A stretch of DNA of 6,656 nucleotides from Planctomycetota bacterium (GCA_013202635.1 JABMRO010000200.1:1-6656), one strand, 5' to 3'; counted from the first letter of the stretch, positions 1-6,395 are shown. The notes: a model not told the origin generated them from the sequence alone. Program-made: numbers and translations.

Positions 1-1
1 G

Positions 2-1012
2 CTTAAGGCCGACTCTACAATCCCTGCGACGGGATGGGTCATTGAGGCCATGATGTCGCCAAAGCGCGGGCCGGTGGCGACTCTGCTAATCAAGGAAGGC
101 CGACTAAAGAAGGGTGATGCGGTTCTGGCCGGCGACGCCTACGGCAGAGTAAAAATGTTGAAAGACAGCTACGGCAAAAACATAAAAACAGCTACAAGCT
201 CTATGCCGGTGGAGATAACCGGCCTAAGCGACGTCCCCCAGGCCGGTGATAGATTTTACTGTCTGGATGACATCAACAAGGCCAAGGCCGCCGCTGAGGA
301 AAACCAAATACTCTCAAGAGAGAACTCTCTGGCGGAACGGACCCAGGTAACATTAGACAATTTATTCAGCCAGATAGATGCCGGCAAAACAGAAGCATTA
401 AATCTTATCATCCGGGCTGATGTTCAGGGCTCTGTTGACGTATTGAAAAAATATTTGTCCGATTTGAGCGTCGAGGAAGTAAAAATTAATATTCTTCACG
501 CCGCACCTGGCGGAATTACAGAAGGTGATGTCGTACTTGCCGAGGCATCGAATGCCATTATTATCGGCTTTAATGTTGTCCCCGAAGAATATGCAGGCAA
601 GATAGCAGAAGCCAAAGGGGTTGAGATAAGGCTCTACAATGTCATCTACCGTATAACCGAAGATTTACAGAAATCAATGGTCGGTCTGCTTGAGCCGGAA
701 GAGACAGAAAAGACGCTCGGCAGAGCCACTGTAAGAAATACATTTAAGATATCACGAATTGGTACAATTGCCGGCTGCTATGTCAGCAGCGGGTACGTAA
801 GCAAAAATGCGAAGATGCGGCTGATACGCGACAACATCGCACTCAAAGACAACCTCAATGTAGATTCGCTCAAGCATTTCAAGGATGACGTTCGTGAAGT
901 CAAGACCGGCCTGGAGTGCGGTATTAAGATAGCAGGATTCGATGATATTAAAGTCGATGATGTTCTTGAGTTCTATGAAATTGTGAAAGTAGCCAGAACC
1001 CTTTCGTCGTGA
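2..1012 (+). CDS. infB: Translation initiation factor IF-2, C-terminal part (5' end outside window)
   Basis: IF-2 is the GTPase that brings initiator fMet-tRNA to the 30S subunit and promotes subunit joining. The frame is open from the first bases of the window, so the ATG at 50 is an internal methionine and not the start. The GTP-binding domain lies upstream and is not visible. The 336 visible residues begin with the family signature ATGWVIEAMMSPKRGPVAT and continue through the rest of beta-barrel domain II (about residues 1-92). IF-2 domain III follows (about 118-215, with RADVQGSVDVL and GGITEGDVVLAEASNA). The C-terminal fMet-tRNA-binding barrel covers about 232-334, with FKISRIGTIAGCYV, FKDDVREV and GLECGIKI. 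The C-terminus is complete, ending at TGA 1010-1012. rbfA follows after 17 bases, a widespread bacterial pairing that supports one transcript. Identity is certain; only the 5' part is missing. Confidence 0.97.
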   Translation, partial: LKADSTIPATGWVIEAMMSPKRGPVATLLIKEGRLKKGDAVLAGDAYGRVKMLKDSYGKNIKTATSSMPVEITGLSDVPQAGDRFYCLDDINKAKAAAEENQILSRENSLAERTQVTLDNLFSQIDAGKTEALNLIIRADVQGSVDVLKKYLSDLSVEEVKINILHAAPGGITEGDVVLAEASNAIIIGFNVVPEEYAGKIAEAKGVEIRLYNVIYRITEDLQKSMVGLLEPEETEKTLGRATVRNTFKISRIGTIAGCYVSSGYVSKNAKMRLIRDNIALKDNLNVDSLKHFKDDVREVKTGLECGIKIAGFDDIKVDDVLEFYEIVKVARTLSS

Positions 1013-1029
1013 AGCATATCCCGTAAATT

Positions 1030-1416
1030 ATGGCAACTCGAAGGCAGGAGAAAGTAGCTCGTGTGGTGAAAGAAGCGGTCAGTGACGCTATTACTCACCA
1101 TCTCAGTGACCCGCGCATTGAGGGGTTCGTGAGCGTTACGAGAGTGGAAATGGCGACTGATTTGCGTAATGCCAATGTGTTTGTCAGCATTTTCGGCAGC
1201 AATGAAACGGCTCAGAACAAGACTTTTATGGCAATAACACACGCGAAAAGCCGAATACAATCTATGGTAGCCGGCAAATTGCAGAGCAAATTCTGTCCTG
1301 TATTGCATATTTACAGGGACGATAAATTCAAAAAGACGTTAGAGACTATGAACCTGATAGACAAGGCAGTCAGTGAACTGGATAAAAGGTACCCCGAAGA
1401 AGATTTGGAAGATTAA
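1030..1416 (+). CDS. rbfA: 30S ribosome-binding factor A
   Basis: RbfA binds the immature 30S subunit near the 5' helix of 16S rRNA and helps its late maturation, notably during cold adaptation. The 128-residue product has the usual length and a single KH-like domain. It shows the N-terminal helix with basic residues (RRQEKVARVVKEAVSDAI, residues 4-21), the strand and loop LSDPRIEGFVSVTRVEMATDL (25-45), and AGKLQSKFCPVLHIYRDD (81-98), which matches the helix-kink-helix plus final strand of the family. The acidic end EEDLED is ordinary. No clear Shine-Dalgarno sequence precedes ATG 1030, so translation is probably coupled to infB, whose stop lies 17 bases upstream. The usual nrnA or truB genes do not follow within the window; the next gene starts after a 95-base gap. 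Function is assigned from family membership with high confidence. Confidence 0.94.
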   Translation: MATRRQEKVARVVKEAVSDAITHHLSDPRIEGFVSVTRVEMATDLRNANVFVSIFGSNETAQNKTFMAITHAKSRIQSMVAGKLQSKFCPVLHIYRDDKFKKTLETMNLIDKAVSELDKRYPEEDLED

Positions 1417-1501
1417 GCAGCCGGGCAGTAAGATGGTTTTAAAGATGGACCCGCAAGTGGTAAGACTGTGAAAGGCTGTCATACAATGACGGGGTGTCTA
1501 T

Positions 1502-1506
1502 AGGGG
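1502..1506 (+). promoter_or_regulatory. Ribosome binding site (AGGGG) that sets the start of the HhH gene
   Basis: AGGGG lies five bases before ATG 1512, a good spacing for a Shine-Dalgarno site. The same frame can be extended to GTG 1494, but that codon has only a weak purine stretch before it, so the ATG is preferred. A TACAAT hexamer at 1482-1487 could be a -10 element for an internal promoter in this 95-base gap. No matching -35 was found, so that idea is weak. Confidence 0.6.
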
Positions 1507-1511
1507 CTGAT

Positions 1512-2234
1512 ATGAAAAACAGCAAAAATTATTCCAAGAAAATACAAAAGCTGCACCGCTCGTTGAGCCAGAAATATCCGAAAGTTCAAAAAGTTATTCA
1601 CGATGAACCGACGGATGCTATAATCTATGCTATCTTTTGCTCCAAGTTGAGCGAAAAGGCAACAGAAACTGCAATTAAGAAGTTCTCTGATTATTTCGTT
1701 GATTTGAATGATTTCCGTGTTTCTCGAATAGAAGAGATTGTTGAAATGTTAGGCGAGGATACACCTGTCACAAGAGAAGTGGCCTTGACAATCACTACCG
1801 TTCTGCGGGCCATATTCAACGAATATCATAAAGTGAGCTTAGAGGTATTGAAGAAAACAGGCAAACGACCGGCTCGCCAGATTCTTGAGAAGCTGGAAGG
1901 CACCAGCCATTATGTCATCGATTATTGTATGCTGACTTCTCTACAAGGCCACGCCATACCGCTTACCGAAGGAATGATAGAATATCTCAAAAGCAAGGAC
2001 TTAGTCTATCCCAACGCTGACGAACAGGAAATAGGAGGCTTTTTGGCCAAGCAGATTTCAGCCAAAAAGGGGTATGAGTTTTATGCCCTTTTGCGGCGTG
2101 AAAGTGAATCACACAGCGGCAAAAAGAAGAAAAAGACCAAAACTACTTCTGCAAAAAAGAAGACAACCGAACTCAAAAAGAAAACAAAGAAGAAGAAAGT
2201 GACGAAGACGAAAAAAAGGAAAAATAAGAAGTAA
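1512..2234 (+). CDS. Degenerate HhH-GPD (endonuclease III-fold) protein with lysine-rich C-terminal tail
   Basis: The product is 240 residues from ATG 1512 (246 from GTG 1494; numbering below uses the longer form). Residues about 37-203 can be aligned by eye to the endonuclease III / HhH-GPD fold. EPTDAIIYAIFCSKLSEKAT (38-57) stands where Nth has its NPLELLIAVLLSAQATD helix. LEKLEGTSHYVIDYCML (131-147) stands where the LPGVGRKTANVVL hairpin lies. In this alignment the catalytic lysine is replaced by Y140 and the catalytic aspartate by T158. Only two cysteines occur (C49, C145), so the C-terminal 4Fe-4S cluster is absent. Residues 209-246 form a tail with 22 lysines and one arginine in 38 positions, coded by a purine-rich stretch. 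Glycosylase or lyase activity is therefore unlikely; a DNA- or RNA-binding or architectural role is an inference. hisG starts four bases after the stop, so the two are probably co-translated. I do not know a name for this protein. Confidence 0.8.
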   Translation: MKNSKNYSKKIQKLHRSLSQKYPKVQKVIHDEPTDAIIYAIFCSKLSEKATETAIKKFSDYFVDLNDFRVSRIEEIVEMLGEDTPVTREVALTITTVLRAIFNEYHKVSLEVLKKTGKRPARQILEKLEGTSHYVIDYCMLTSLQGHAIPLTEGMIEYLKSKDLVYPNADEQEIGGFLAKQISAKKGYEFYALLRRESESHSGKKKKKTKTTSAKKKTTELKKKTKKKKVTKTKKRKNKK

Positions 2235-2238
2235 AGCG

Positions 2239-3114
2239 ATGTCAAAACAGATTTTAAAATTAGGTATTCCCACAGGAAGTTTGCAAAAAGCAACGGTCAA
2301 ACTTTTCGGCAAAGCCGGATTCCACATTGCCGATTCCGAAAGAAGCTATTTACCACGTATAGATGATGAACAAATCCATCTTATCATGCTGCGAGCACAG
2401 GAAATGGGCAGATACGTAGCCGATGGAGTTCTGGATGCCGGGATTACCGGATACGACTGGATAACGGAAAATAACTGTGATGTGGTGGATGTCTGTCAAC
2501 TTGCCTACAGCAAAGCCACAAGCAACCCTGCCAGATGGGTATTGGCCGTTCCGAGTGAATCTGAGGTTAAAAACGCCAGGGATTTGGCCGGCGGTATAAT
2601 CGCAACCGAACTGGTTAACGTAACAAAAAAATATTTCGCAGATCAAGATGTCAACGTAAAGGTTGAATTCAGCTGGGGCGCTACCGAGGTAAAGGCCCGT
2701 CTGGTCGATGCAATAGTGGAGCTTACAGAGACCGGGACGTCTCTGCGTGCAAACGAGCTGCGTATAATAGATACGGTAATAACCTCCACGACAAGGTTTA
2801 TCGCAAATAAACAGGCATGGGAAGATAAGTTCAAGCGAGAAAAGATAGAAAATATCTCCATACTGCTCAACGCAGCAATCGAGGCCCGCAGCAAAGTCGG
2901 GCTTAAGATGAATATAAAGAAAGACAACTTGGAGTCGATACTGAAGATTTTGCCCGCTGAAAAAAGCCCGACTGTTTCATCTCTGGCCGATTCGGATTTT
3001 GTGGCGATAGAAGTAATTATCGACGACAAAATTGAACGGTCATTAGTGCCGGCATTGAAGCGGGCGGGGGCATCTGGAATAATTACCTATCCTCTGAATA
3101 AGGTCTTACACTAA
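2239..3114 (+). CDS. hisG: ATP phosphoribosyltransferase, long form
   Basis: HisG catalyses the first step of histidine synthesis, joining ATP and PRPP to give phosphoribosyl-ATP, in the cytoplasm. The 291 residues match the long form that carries its own regulatory domain and does not need HisZ. The N-terminal motif is LGIPTGSLQKAT (8-19). The substrate-pocket segment is LDAGITGYDW (65-74). The PRPP-binding loop is DAIVELTETGTSLRANELR (157-175). The C-terminal ACT-like domain spans about 215-290 and ends AGASGIITYPLNKVL, the region that binds histidine for feedback inhibition in this family. Residue T12 stands where many short-form enzymes have lysine (PKG). ATG 2239 lies four bases after the preceding stop with no strong Shine-Dalgarno sequence, which points to translational coupling. 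No other his gene is in the window, so hisG sits apart from a full his operon here. Confidence 0.95.
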   Translation: MSKQILKLGIPTGSLQKATVKLFGKAGFHIADSERSYLPRIDDEQIHLIMLRAQEMGRYVADGVLDAGITGYDWITENNCDVVDVCQLAYSKATSNPARWVLAVPSESEVKNARDLAGGIIATELVNVTKKYFADQDVNVKVEFSWGATEVKARLVDAIVELTETGTSLRANELRIIDTVITSTTRFIANKQAWEDKFKREKIENISILLNAAIEARSKVGLKMNIKKDNLESILKILPAEKSPTVSSLADSDFVAIEVIIDDKIERSLVPALKRAGASGIITYPLNKVLH

Positions 3115-3151
3115 GGCGACATAAAAGGGAAAGCGAAAAGCAAAGCCACAG

Positions 3152-3220
3152 CAATTGTGTAGATTCCCGCTCCTTCGATTCTGCTCAGGACAGGTTTCGC
3201 GGGAATGACACAGAGAATTG
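3152..3220. repeat. Imperfect palindromic intergenic repeat between convergent genes
   Basis: An 8-base perfect inverted repeat ATTCCCGC (3163-3170) / GCGGGAAT (3199-3206) forms the main stem. It can be extended outward by GTGT (3157-3160) / ACAC (3208-3211) and CAATT (3152-3156) / AATTG (3216-3220), with small bulges. Inside, TCCT (3171-3174) / AGGA (3187-3190) gives a second stem, leaving an 8-base bulge, CAGGTTTC, on the 3' side only. The wording (GATTCCCGC...GCGGGAATGACA) resembles dispersed palindromic repeats found in many environmental bacterial genomes; that resemblance is from memory and not tested. No T-run follows on either strand, so it is not a classic intrinsic terminator, though it may slow polymerase from both sides. 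Confidence 0.65.
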
Positions 3221-3272
3221 GTGAGTTTGAGTTGTGAACTATTGACTATTTTCAACGTTTTTCTTCAATTGA

Positions 3273-5243
3273 TCAATTATCCTGGCGAGGATTCAGGTAT
3301 TTGAATTCGAAGAAGAAGCCGTCCGGCTTGCTGAGGCTGTAAAAAGCAGATAAGCCAAAATACTTTTTCACCTCATCAAACTCGGGCAAAAGGCTGAAAT
3401 CAAACAACTGAATACCTGCCTGTGAGAACATCATCTGTGGAAAGGGTGAAGCGGGCTTGACAGCGATACCCATCTGTATATCCGAATCTGTGTCCTCATT
3501 CCTGCCCGTTTGCTTCTTTAATTTGCGCAGCCTGGACCATAAGAATTCGCCGGAAGCTGTGTCGTTCTGTAAAGAAGCCAGTCCTGCAACCGAAGGAATG
3601 GTTGATTTGATACGATTAAACCACCTCGCAGAATCCACTGATTCGTTTTCGGTACTGTTCAACGCACGGATGACCTGCTCAACAACGGATTCGCTCGCGA
3701 AAATCAGATGAGTGTCAGTAACAGTAAATGCCACCTTGGGTTTTTTAGTAGTTAGAGGCTCGGCAATTTGCATAGGCCTTTGTGGTCCGGCGGGAATTAT
3801 AAACGTGGTGTCAACTAAATATATTGTGTATCCAAGAAGCTGCCGGCTGGCATCAGGATTGTTCGCGGCTAAAAATGTGCTGTGCAGCAGCGATAAAGAT
3901 TTTTCAAGAGCGTTGCGATTGTCTATAGCTACAGCAACAAGAGAAGTTCCCGGTCCGTGTGTATCATCACCAGAAACAGGCTCACCTGTGCTTTGGGAGA
4001 TAATAATTTGCGAGCCGAGATGGTCAATAATACCAGCTTTTATCTGCATCGGCGGTTCGCCCGGTGAGCTCGCCGGTATGAGCGGCATATACATTAACGC
4101 AGCAAGCTGCGGGGAGAAGCTGCTAAGAATATTACCAAGCTCATTATAGGCATTTTTGATATTCAAATTCACAAATGATACCGAATACGCCGAATTTGGA
4201 ATAAACCGTGGAGTCCTTAAAGGGGCCGATTCTATTTCGAACATTTTGGTAATGCCTTTCTTTTGGCCTCTGATTTTCAGGAAAGCTTTGCCAAAAGAAG
4301 CGTGGGTACCCGCTGTTGCTAAGCCCTTGAGGCCAATTGAACAGCCGAAAGAAGCAACATTATCAAGGCCAAGGTTGCCTATTATTGTTTCTGCTTTAAC
4401 GCCCTGTCGGGATTTGGCCACGAGACGGCGGGCAGTATCGGCATCAATTGTTTTTTTGATGATTTGCTTTATGTTCACAAAGCAATTAATCTGTTCGGTA
4501 TTCTGCAATTTAACAACTCTCATAGTTGCCGAATAGTCGGCGTCATCAGCCAGTGTCGGGCTGCCGGCACCTTTGATGTGCGCAATAACAAATTTCAAGA
4601 CATCCATGTCACCAGAAACTATCAGACAATCTTCGATAAAACAAAAGTTAAAAGGTTTAGAAGAGCGGCGGATTATGGTTGTGATATTAACACCACGGTA
4701 GCCTTCGGTTTTACGGTGGCTGCCGTCTTCAACAGCCTGTTTGGCCTTCTTATGAACCGCTTCTTTGATTTTATTTATATTCCGTCCCCACTGGGTTACG
4801 AGCAAAAGCGACGGCTCATTGGCATCTTTTGTCCTGGCGTTAAATAGTAAAGCAAAGGCTACTCTGCCCTCGGGTAACTCATCTACATCGGCGAGTAACC
4901 TGAGCGGTTCATTTTCCCGTTTTTGGGATTTCTGGCGCCATTTGGCTTTAAGGTCATCGATAAAGGCCGCCATTGCCGGGTCTTTGCAGAGTTTGTAAAA
5001 GTCAGTCTTTTCAAACTGCTGTTTGAGCCGGCTAAAATCGTGGACATCAATCAACAGAACGGTTTCAGGCGGGAGGAGCTTTGCCGTATCGGGAAGTGTC
5101 AGGGCCCGGACAGATGTTGATGAACATAAAAGCATAAGCGCATAAGAGCACAAAAACATATGGTTAAAGCGGAGCTTACCCGCCGCCCCGGCTTGCGTCG
5201 GGAGGCGCAGGGGCAGGTGAGATGTTTTCGAAGCGTACTTCAT
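3273..5243 (-). CDS. Secreted two-repeat protein, DUF3352-like, function unknown
   Basis: A 656-residue protein with an export signal. A long basic N-region (1-28) precedes the hydrophobic core MFLCSYALMLLCSS (29-42), with likely cleavage after SVRA (47). The mature part is two similar halves. LLPPETVLLIDVHDF (56-70) opens the first and FIPNSAYSVSFVNLN (347-361) opens the second. Each then carries an SLLLVT or SLVAVA strand (145, 434), a GYRGVNITTI or GYTIYLVDTT segment (181, 471), and an 'FCFIEDCLIVSGD' (200-212) or 'FTVTDTHLIFASES' (506-519) strand plus helix. This layout fits planctomycete DUF3352-type proteins of unknown role; the family call is from memory. No catalytic motif or second membrane span was seen. 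The start at 5243 is chosen because GAAAGGTG (5249-5256) lies five bases upstream, whereas Met29 has no ribosome site. It follows the protease gene by 64 bases on the same strand, so one transcript is plausible. Confidence 0.82.
   Translation of the reverse strand: MKYASKTSHLPLRLPTQAGAAGKLRFNHMFLCSYALMLLCSSTSVRALTLPDTAKLLPPETVLLIDVHDFSRLKQQFEKTDFYKLCKDPAMAAFIDDLKAKWRQKSQKRENEPLRLLADVDELPEGRVAFALLFNARTKDANEPSLLLVTQWGRNINKIKEAVHKKAKQAVEDGSHRKTEGYRGVNITTIIRRSSKPFNFCFIEDCLIVSGDMDVLKFVIAHIKGAGSPTLADDADYSATMRVVKLQNTEQINCFVNIKQIIKKTIDADTARRLVAKSRQGVKAETIIGNLGLDNVASFGCSIGLKGLATAGTHASFGKAFLKIRGQKKGITKMFEIESAPLRTPRFIPNSAYSVSFVNLNIKNAYNELGNILSSFSPQLAALMYMPLIPASSPGEPPMQIKAGIIDHLGSQIIISQSTGEPVSGDDTHGPGTSLVAVAIDNRNALEKSLSLLHSTFLAANNPDASRQLLGYTIYLVDTTFIIPAGPQRPMQIAEPLTTKKPKVAFTVTDTHLIFASESVVEQVIRALNSTENESVDSARWFNRIKSTIPSVAGLASLQNDTASGEFLWSRLRKLKKQTGRNEDTDSDIQMGIAVKPASPFPQMMFSQAGIQLFDFSLLPEFDEVKKYFGLSAFYSLSKPDGFFFEFKYLNPRQDN
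5175..5221. repeat. Palindromic element inside the coding region (residues 8-23 of the 656-residue protein)
   Basis: On the plus strand CTTACC (5175-5180) pairs with GGTGAG (5216-5221), with one G-T wobble. CGCC (5181-5184) pairs with GGCG (5204-5207), and CCCG (5187-5190) pairs with CGGG (5199-5202), around the loop GCTTGCGT. The GC-rich hairpin is in frame and codes for SHLPLRLPTQAGAAGK, which lengthens the basic N-region before the signal-peptide core. An 8-base bulge (CAGGGGCA) lies on the 3' side only, an arrangement also seen in the intergenic palindrome at 3152-3220. It may be a mobile palindromic repeat that entered the gene in frame. Confidence 0.55.
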
Positions 5244-5248
5244 TTGGG

Positions 5249-5256
5249 CACCTTTC
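5249..5256 (-). promoter_or_regulatory. Ribosome binding site (GAAAGGTG) of the 656-residue protein gene
   Basis: GAAAGGTG on the minus strand ends five bases before the ATG at 5243-5241 and fits the 16S rRNA tail well. It supports the long N-terminus, including the part coded by the palindromic element, over the internal Met29 at 5159. Confidence 0.65.
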
Positions 5257-5307
5257 GCTAATTTAGCTGTTAGTAATAACGGCCGGCTGTTTATAAATGT
5301 CTAAGTA

Positions 5308-6345
5308 TTATTCACTCCTGCTTTTGAGGAATTTCGGCCTGGTTTTACTGCGTCTTCTATCCGGCTGGATGTACCTGTAGCCGGTATTCGGATTATCCTT
5401 GTCATAGGCAAAAGCGTCCCGGTTTTCTATGAAGTGTTTAACATAGCTGACAGGAATGGCAAAGCCGAGCCCGCCGTAGAATATATATCCCATATTAGTA
5501 ACACCGACGACTTCTCCGGCCAGATTAAATAATGGTCCGCCGGAGTTTCCCGGATTGATATCCGCGTTAGTCTGGATATAAATAAGCCCCTGGAAAGCCC
5601 TGTTCCTGGTGCTGATGAGACCATTTGTAACGGTTCGCTCGAGGCCGAGCGGATTGCCGATAGCGAAAACCTGTTCGCCGGCTTTGATGCGGTCTATATC
5701 GCCAAGGTGAACAAATTTAATCTTCTTACCTTCGAGTTCTTCGATCCTCAGGAGTGCCAGGTCAATAAAAGGATTAATTGCTTCGATTTTGACCTTTTTG
5801 AATTTATTTTTCTCAAAGCCGTTCTTTGTCTTGCGAAAGACGGTAACCTCAATTCTTGTTTCTTTCTCGATTACGTGATAGTTTGTTATCAGGTATCCAT
5901 CTTCATTTATGAAAAAGCCCGAGCCTGAGCCTCCGGGGCTTGAAACCAATACAACCGCTTCAGAAACCGCCTCCACGCATTTTTCAATAGTTGTTTTTTT
6001 CAGATTCGCTGTTTTGTATAATTTATTGTCCGGCTCTTCGGCGTTGGCCGGCTCTTTACTCGAACCGCTGATTTGGCCTGCATCGGCGTTGTCAACTGTA
6101 AGGGCCGCGGAGTATTCATATTTGAGTATCATATCTTTCGGAACGGCCAGTACCGTTATGCCGATATCAATATAAAGCTGGGTCTTCTTTTCGGTAAGGA
6201 TATCGCCGGTTATAATCTGGCCTTCCTTGAGGACGATCCTGTCGGCAAAACAAAGAGCGCAAGAACCCAAAAAAACAAGAGCACAAAGACAGAAATGATT
6301 TGCGCACCTGTGATTCGTATATTTATGAGTTATATTCCCGAACAT
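5308..6345 (-). CDS. Secreted trypsin-like serine protease, S1C (HtrA/Deg-like), without PDZ domain
   Basis: An exported protease of 345 residues. An N-terminal signal segment with core HFCLCALVFLGSCALCFA (17-34) is followed by either cleavage before D35 or lipid attachment at C29 (LGSC resembles a lipobox). Residues 35-78 (DRIVLKEGQIITGDIL, then LAVPKDMILKYEY) form a small beta module often seen at the front of planctomycete secreted proteins. A linker rich in S, E, P and N (85-110) leads to the protease domain (about 118-308). The triad is complete: H157 in TNYHVI, D195 in FIDLALLRI, and S268 in NPGNSGGPL. The oxyanion-side GNPLGLERTVT (230-240) and GGLGFAIPV (291-299) are also conserved. 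The protein ends in a basic tail (RRRSKTRPKFLKSR) with no room for a PDZ domain, unlike DegP or DegS. Start 6345 has GGGAG six bases upstream. The likely role is periplasmic or surface protein quality control or processing; substrates are unknown. Confidence 0.9.
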   Translation of the reverse strand: MFGNITHKYTNHRCANHFCLCALVFLGSCALCFADRIVLKEGQIITGDILTEKKTQLYIDIGITVLAVPKDMILKYEYSAALTVDNADAGQISGSSKEPANAEEPDNKLYKTANLKKTTIEKCVEAVSEAVVLVSSPGGSGSGFFINEDGYLITNYHVIEKETRIEVTVFRKTKNGFEKNKFKKVKIEAINPFIDLALLRIEELEGKKIKFVHLGDIDRIKAGEQVFAIGNPLGLERTVTNGLISTRNRAFQGLIYIQTNADINPGNSGGPLFNLAGEVVGVTNMGYIFYGGLGFAIPVSYVKHFIENRDAFAYDKDNPNTGYRYIQPDRRRSKTRPKFLKSRSE

Positions 6346-6351
6346 TTATCG

Positions 6352-6356
6352 CTCCC
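6352..6356 (-). promoter_or_regulatory. Ribosome binding site (GGGAG) of the protease gene
   Basis: GGGAG on the minus strand sits six bases before the ATG at 6345-6343. It fixes the start and includes the whole signal segment. Confidence 0.65.
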
Positions 6357-6386
6357 GAATTGATATTTTCATCTGCTTGTCAACAT

Positions 6387-6395
6387 TTTATAACA
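6387..6395 (-). promoter_or_regulatory. Extended -10 promoter candidate for the protease gene
   Basis: On the minus strand TGT-TATAAA reads as an extended -10 element (TG, one base, then a TATAAT-like hexamer at 6392-6387). It would place the transcript start near 6380, about 35 bases before the ATG. The region upstream is A/T-rich. The best -35 position (6415-6410, AGCTGA) is poor, as expected for an extended -10 promoter. A TTGACA at 6383-6378 lies downstream of this and lacks a -10 at the right distance. This call is by eye and uncertain. Confidence 0.35.

Noticed and set aside
973..1308. Minus-strand frame of 111 codons opposite infB and rbfA
   Set aside because: It lies opposite two clear conserved genes and has no recognisable motif or ribosome site.
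1494..1511. GTG 1494 as the start of the HhH gene, adding six residues
   Set aside because: AGGGG at 1502-1506 is well placed for ATG 1512, while GTG 1494 has only a weak purine stretch before it.
2211..2217. Run of seven A as a programmed frameshift site in the lysine tail
   Set aside because: The run lies eight codons before the stop, no stimulating stem follows, and the shifted frames offer no meaningful extension; the frame is normal through to TAA.
2081..2327. Two minus-strand open frames rich in Phe and Leu that look like membrane proteins
   Set aside because: They are the reverse complement of the lysine-rich tail (AAA/AAG read as TTT/CTT) and the start of hisG, with no ribosome site.
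3157..3211. Palindrome after hisG as an intrinsic terminator
   Set aside because: No T-run follows the stem on either strand and the stem has bulges; repeat is the better call.
3457..5120. Several plus-strand frames of 65-145 codons
   Set aside because: They are shadows of the 656-residue minus-strand gene, which has a signal peptide, good ribosome site and internal repeat structure.
5707..6363. Plus-strand frames opposite the protease gene
   Set aside because: The minus-strand frame carries an intact S1C protease with all three catalytic residues, so these are shadows.
6378..6383. TTGACA (minus strand) as the -35 box of the protease gene
   Set aside because: At 16-18 bases downstream there is only ATTCGG-like sequence, which is a poor -10 and overlaps the ribosome site.
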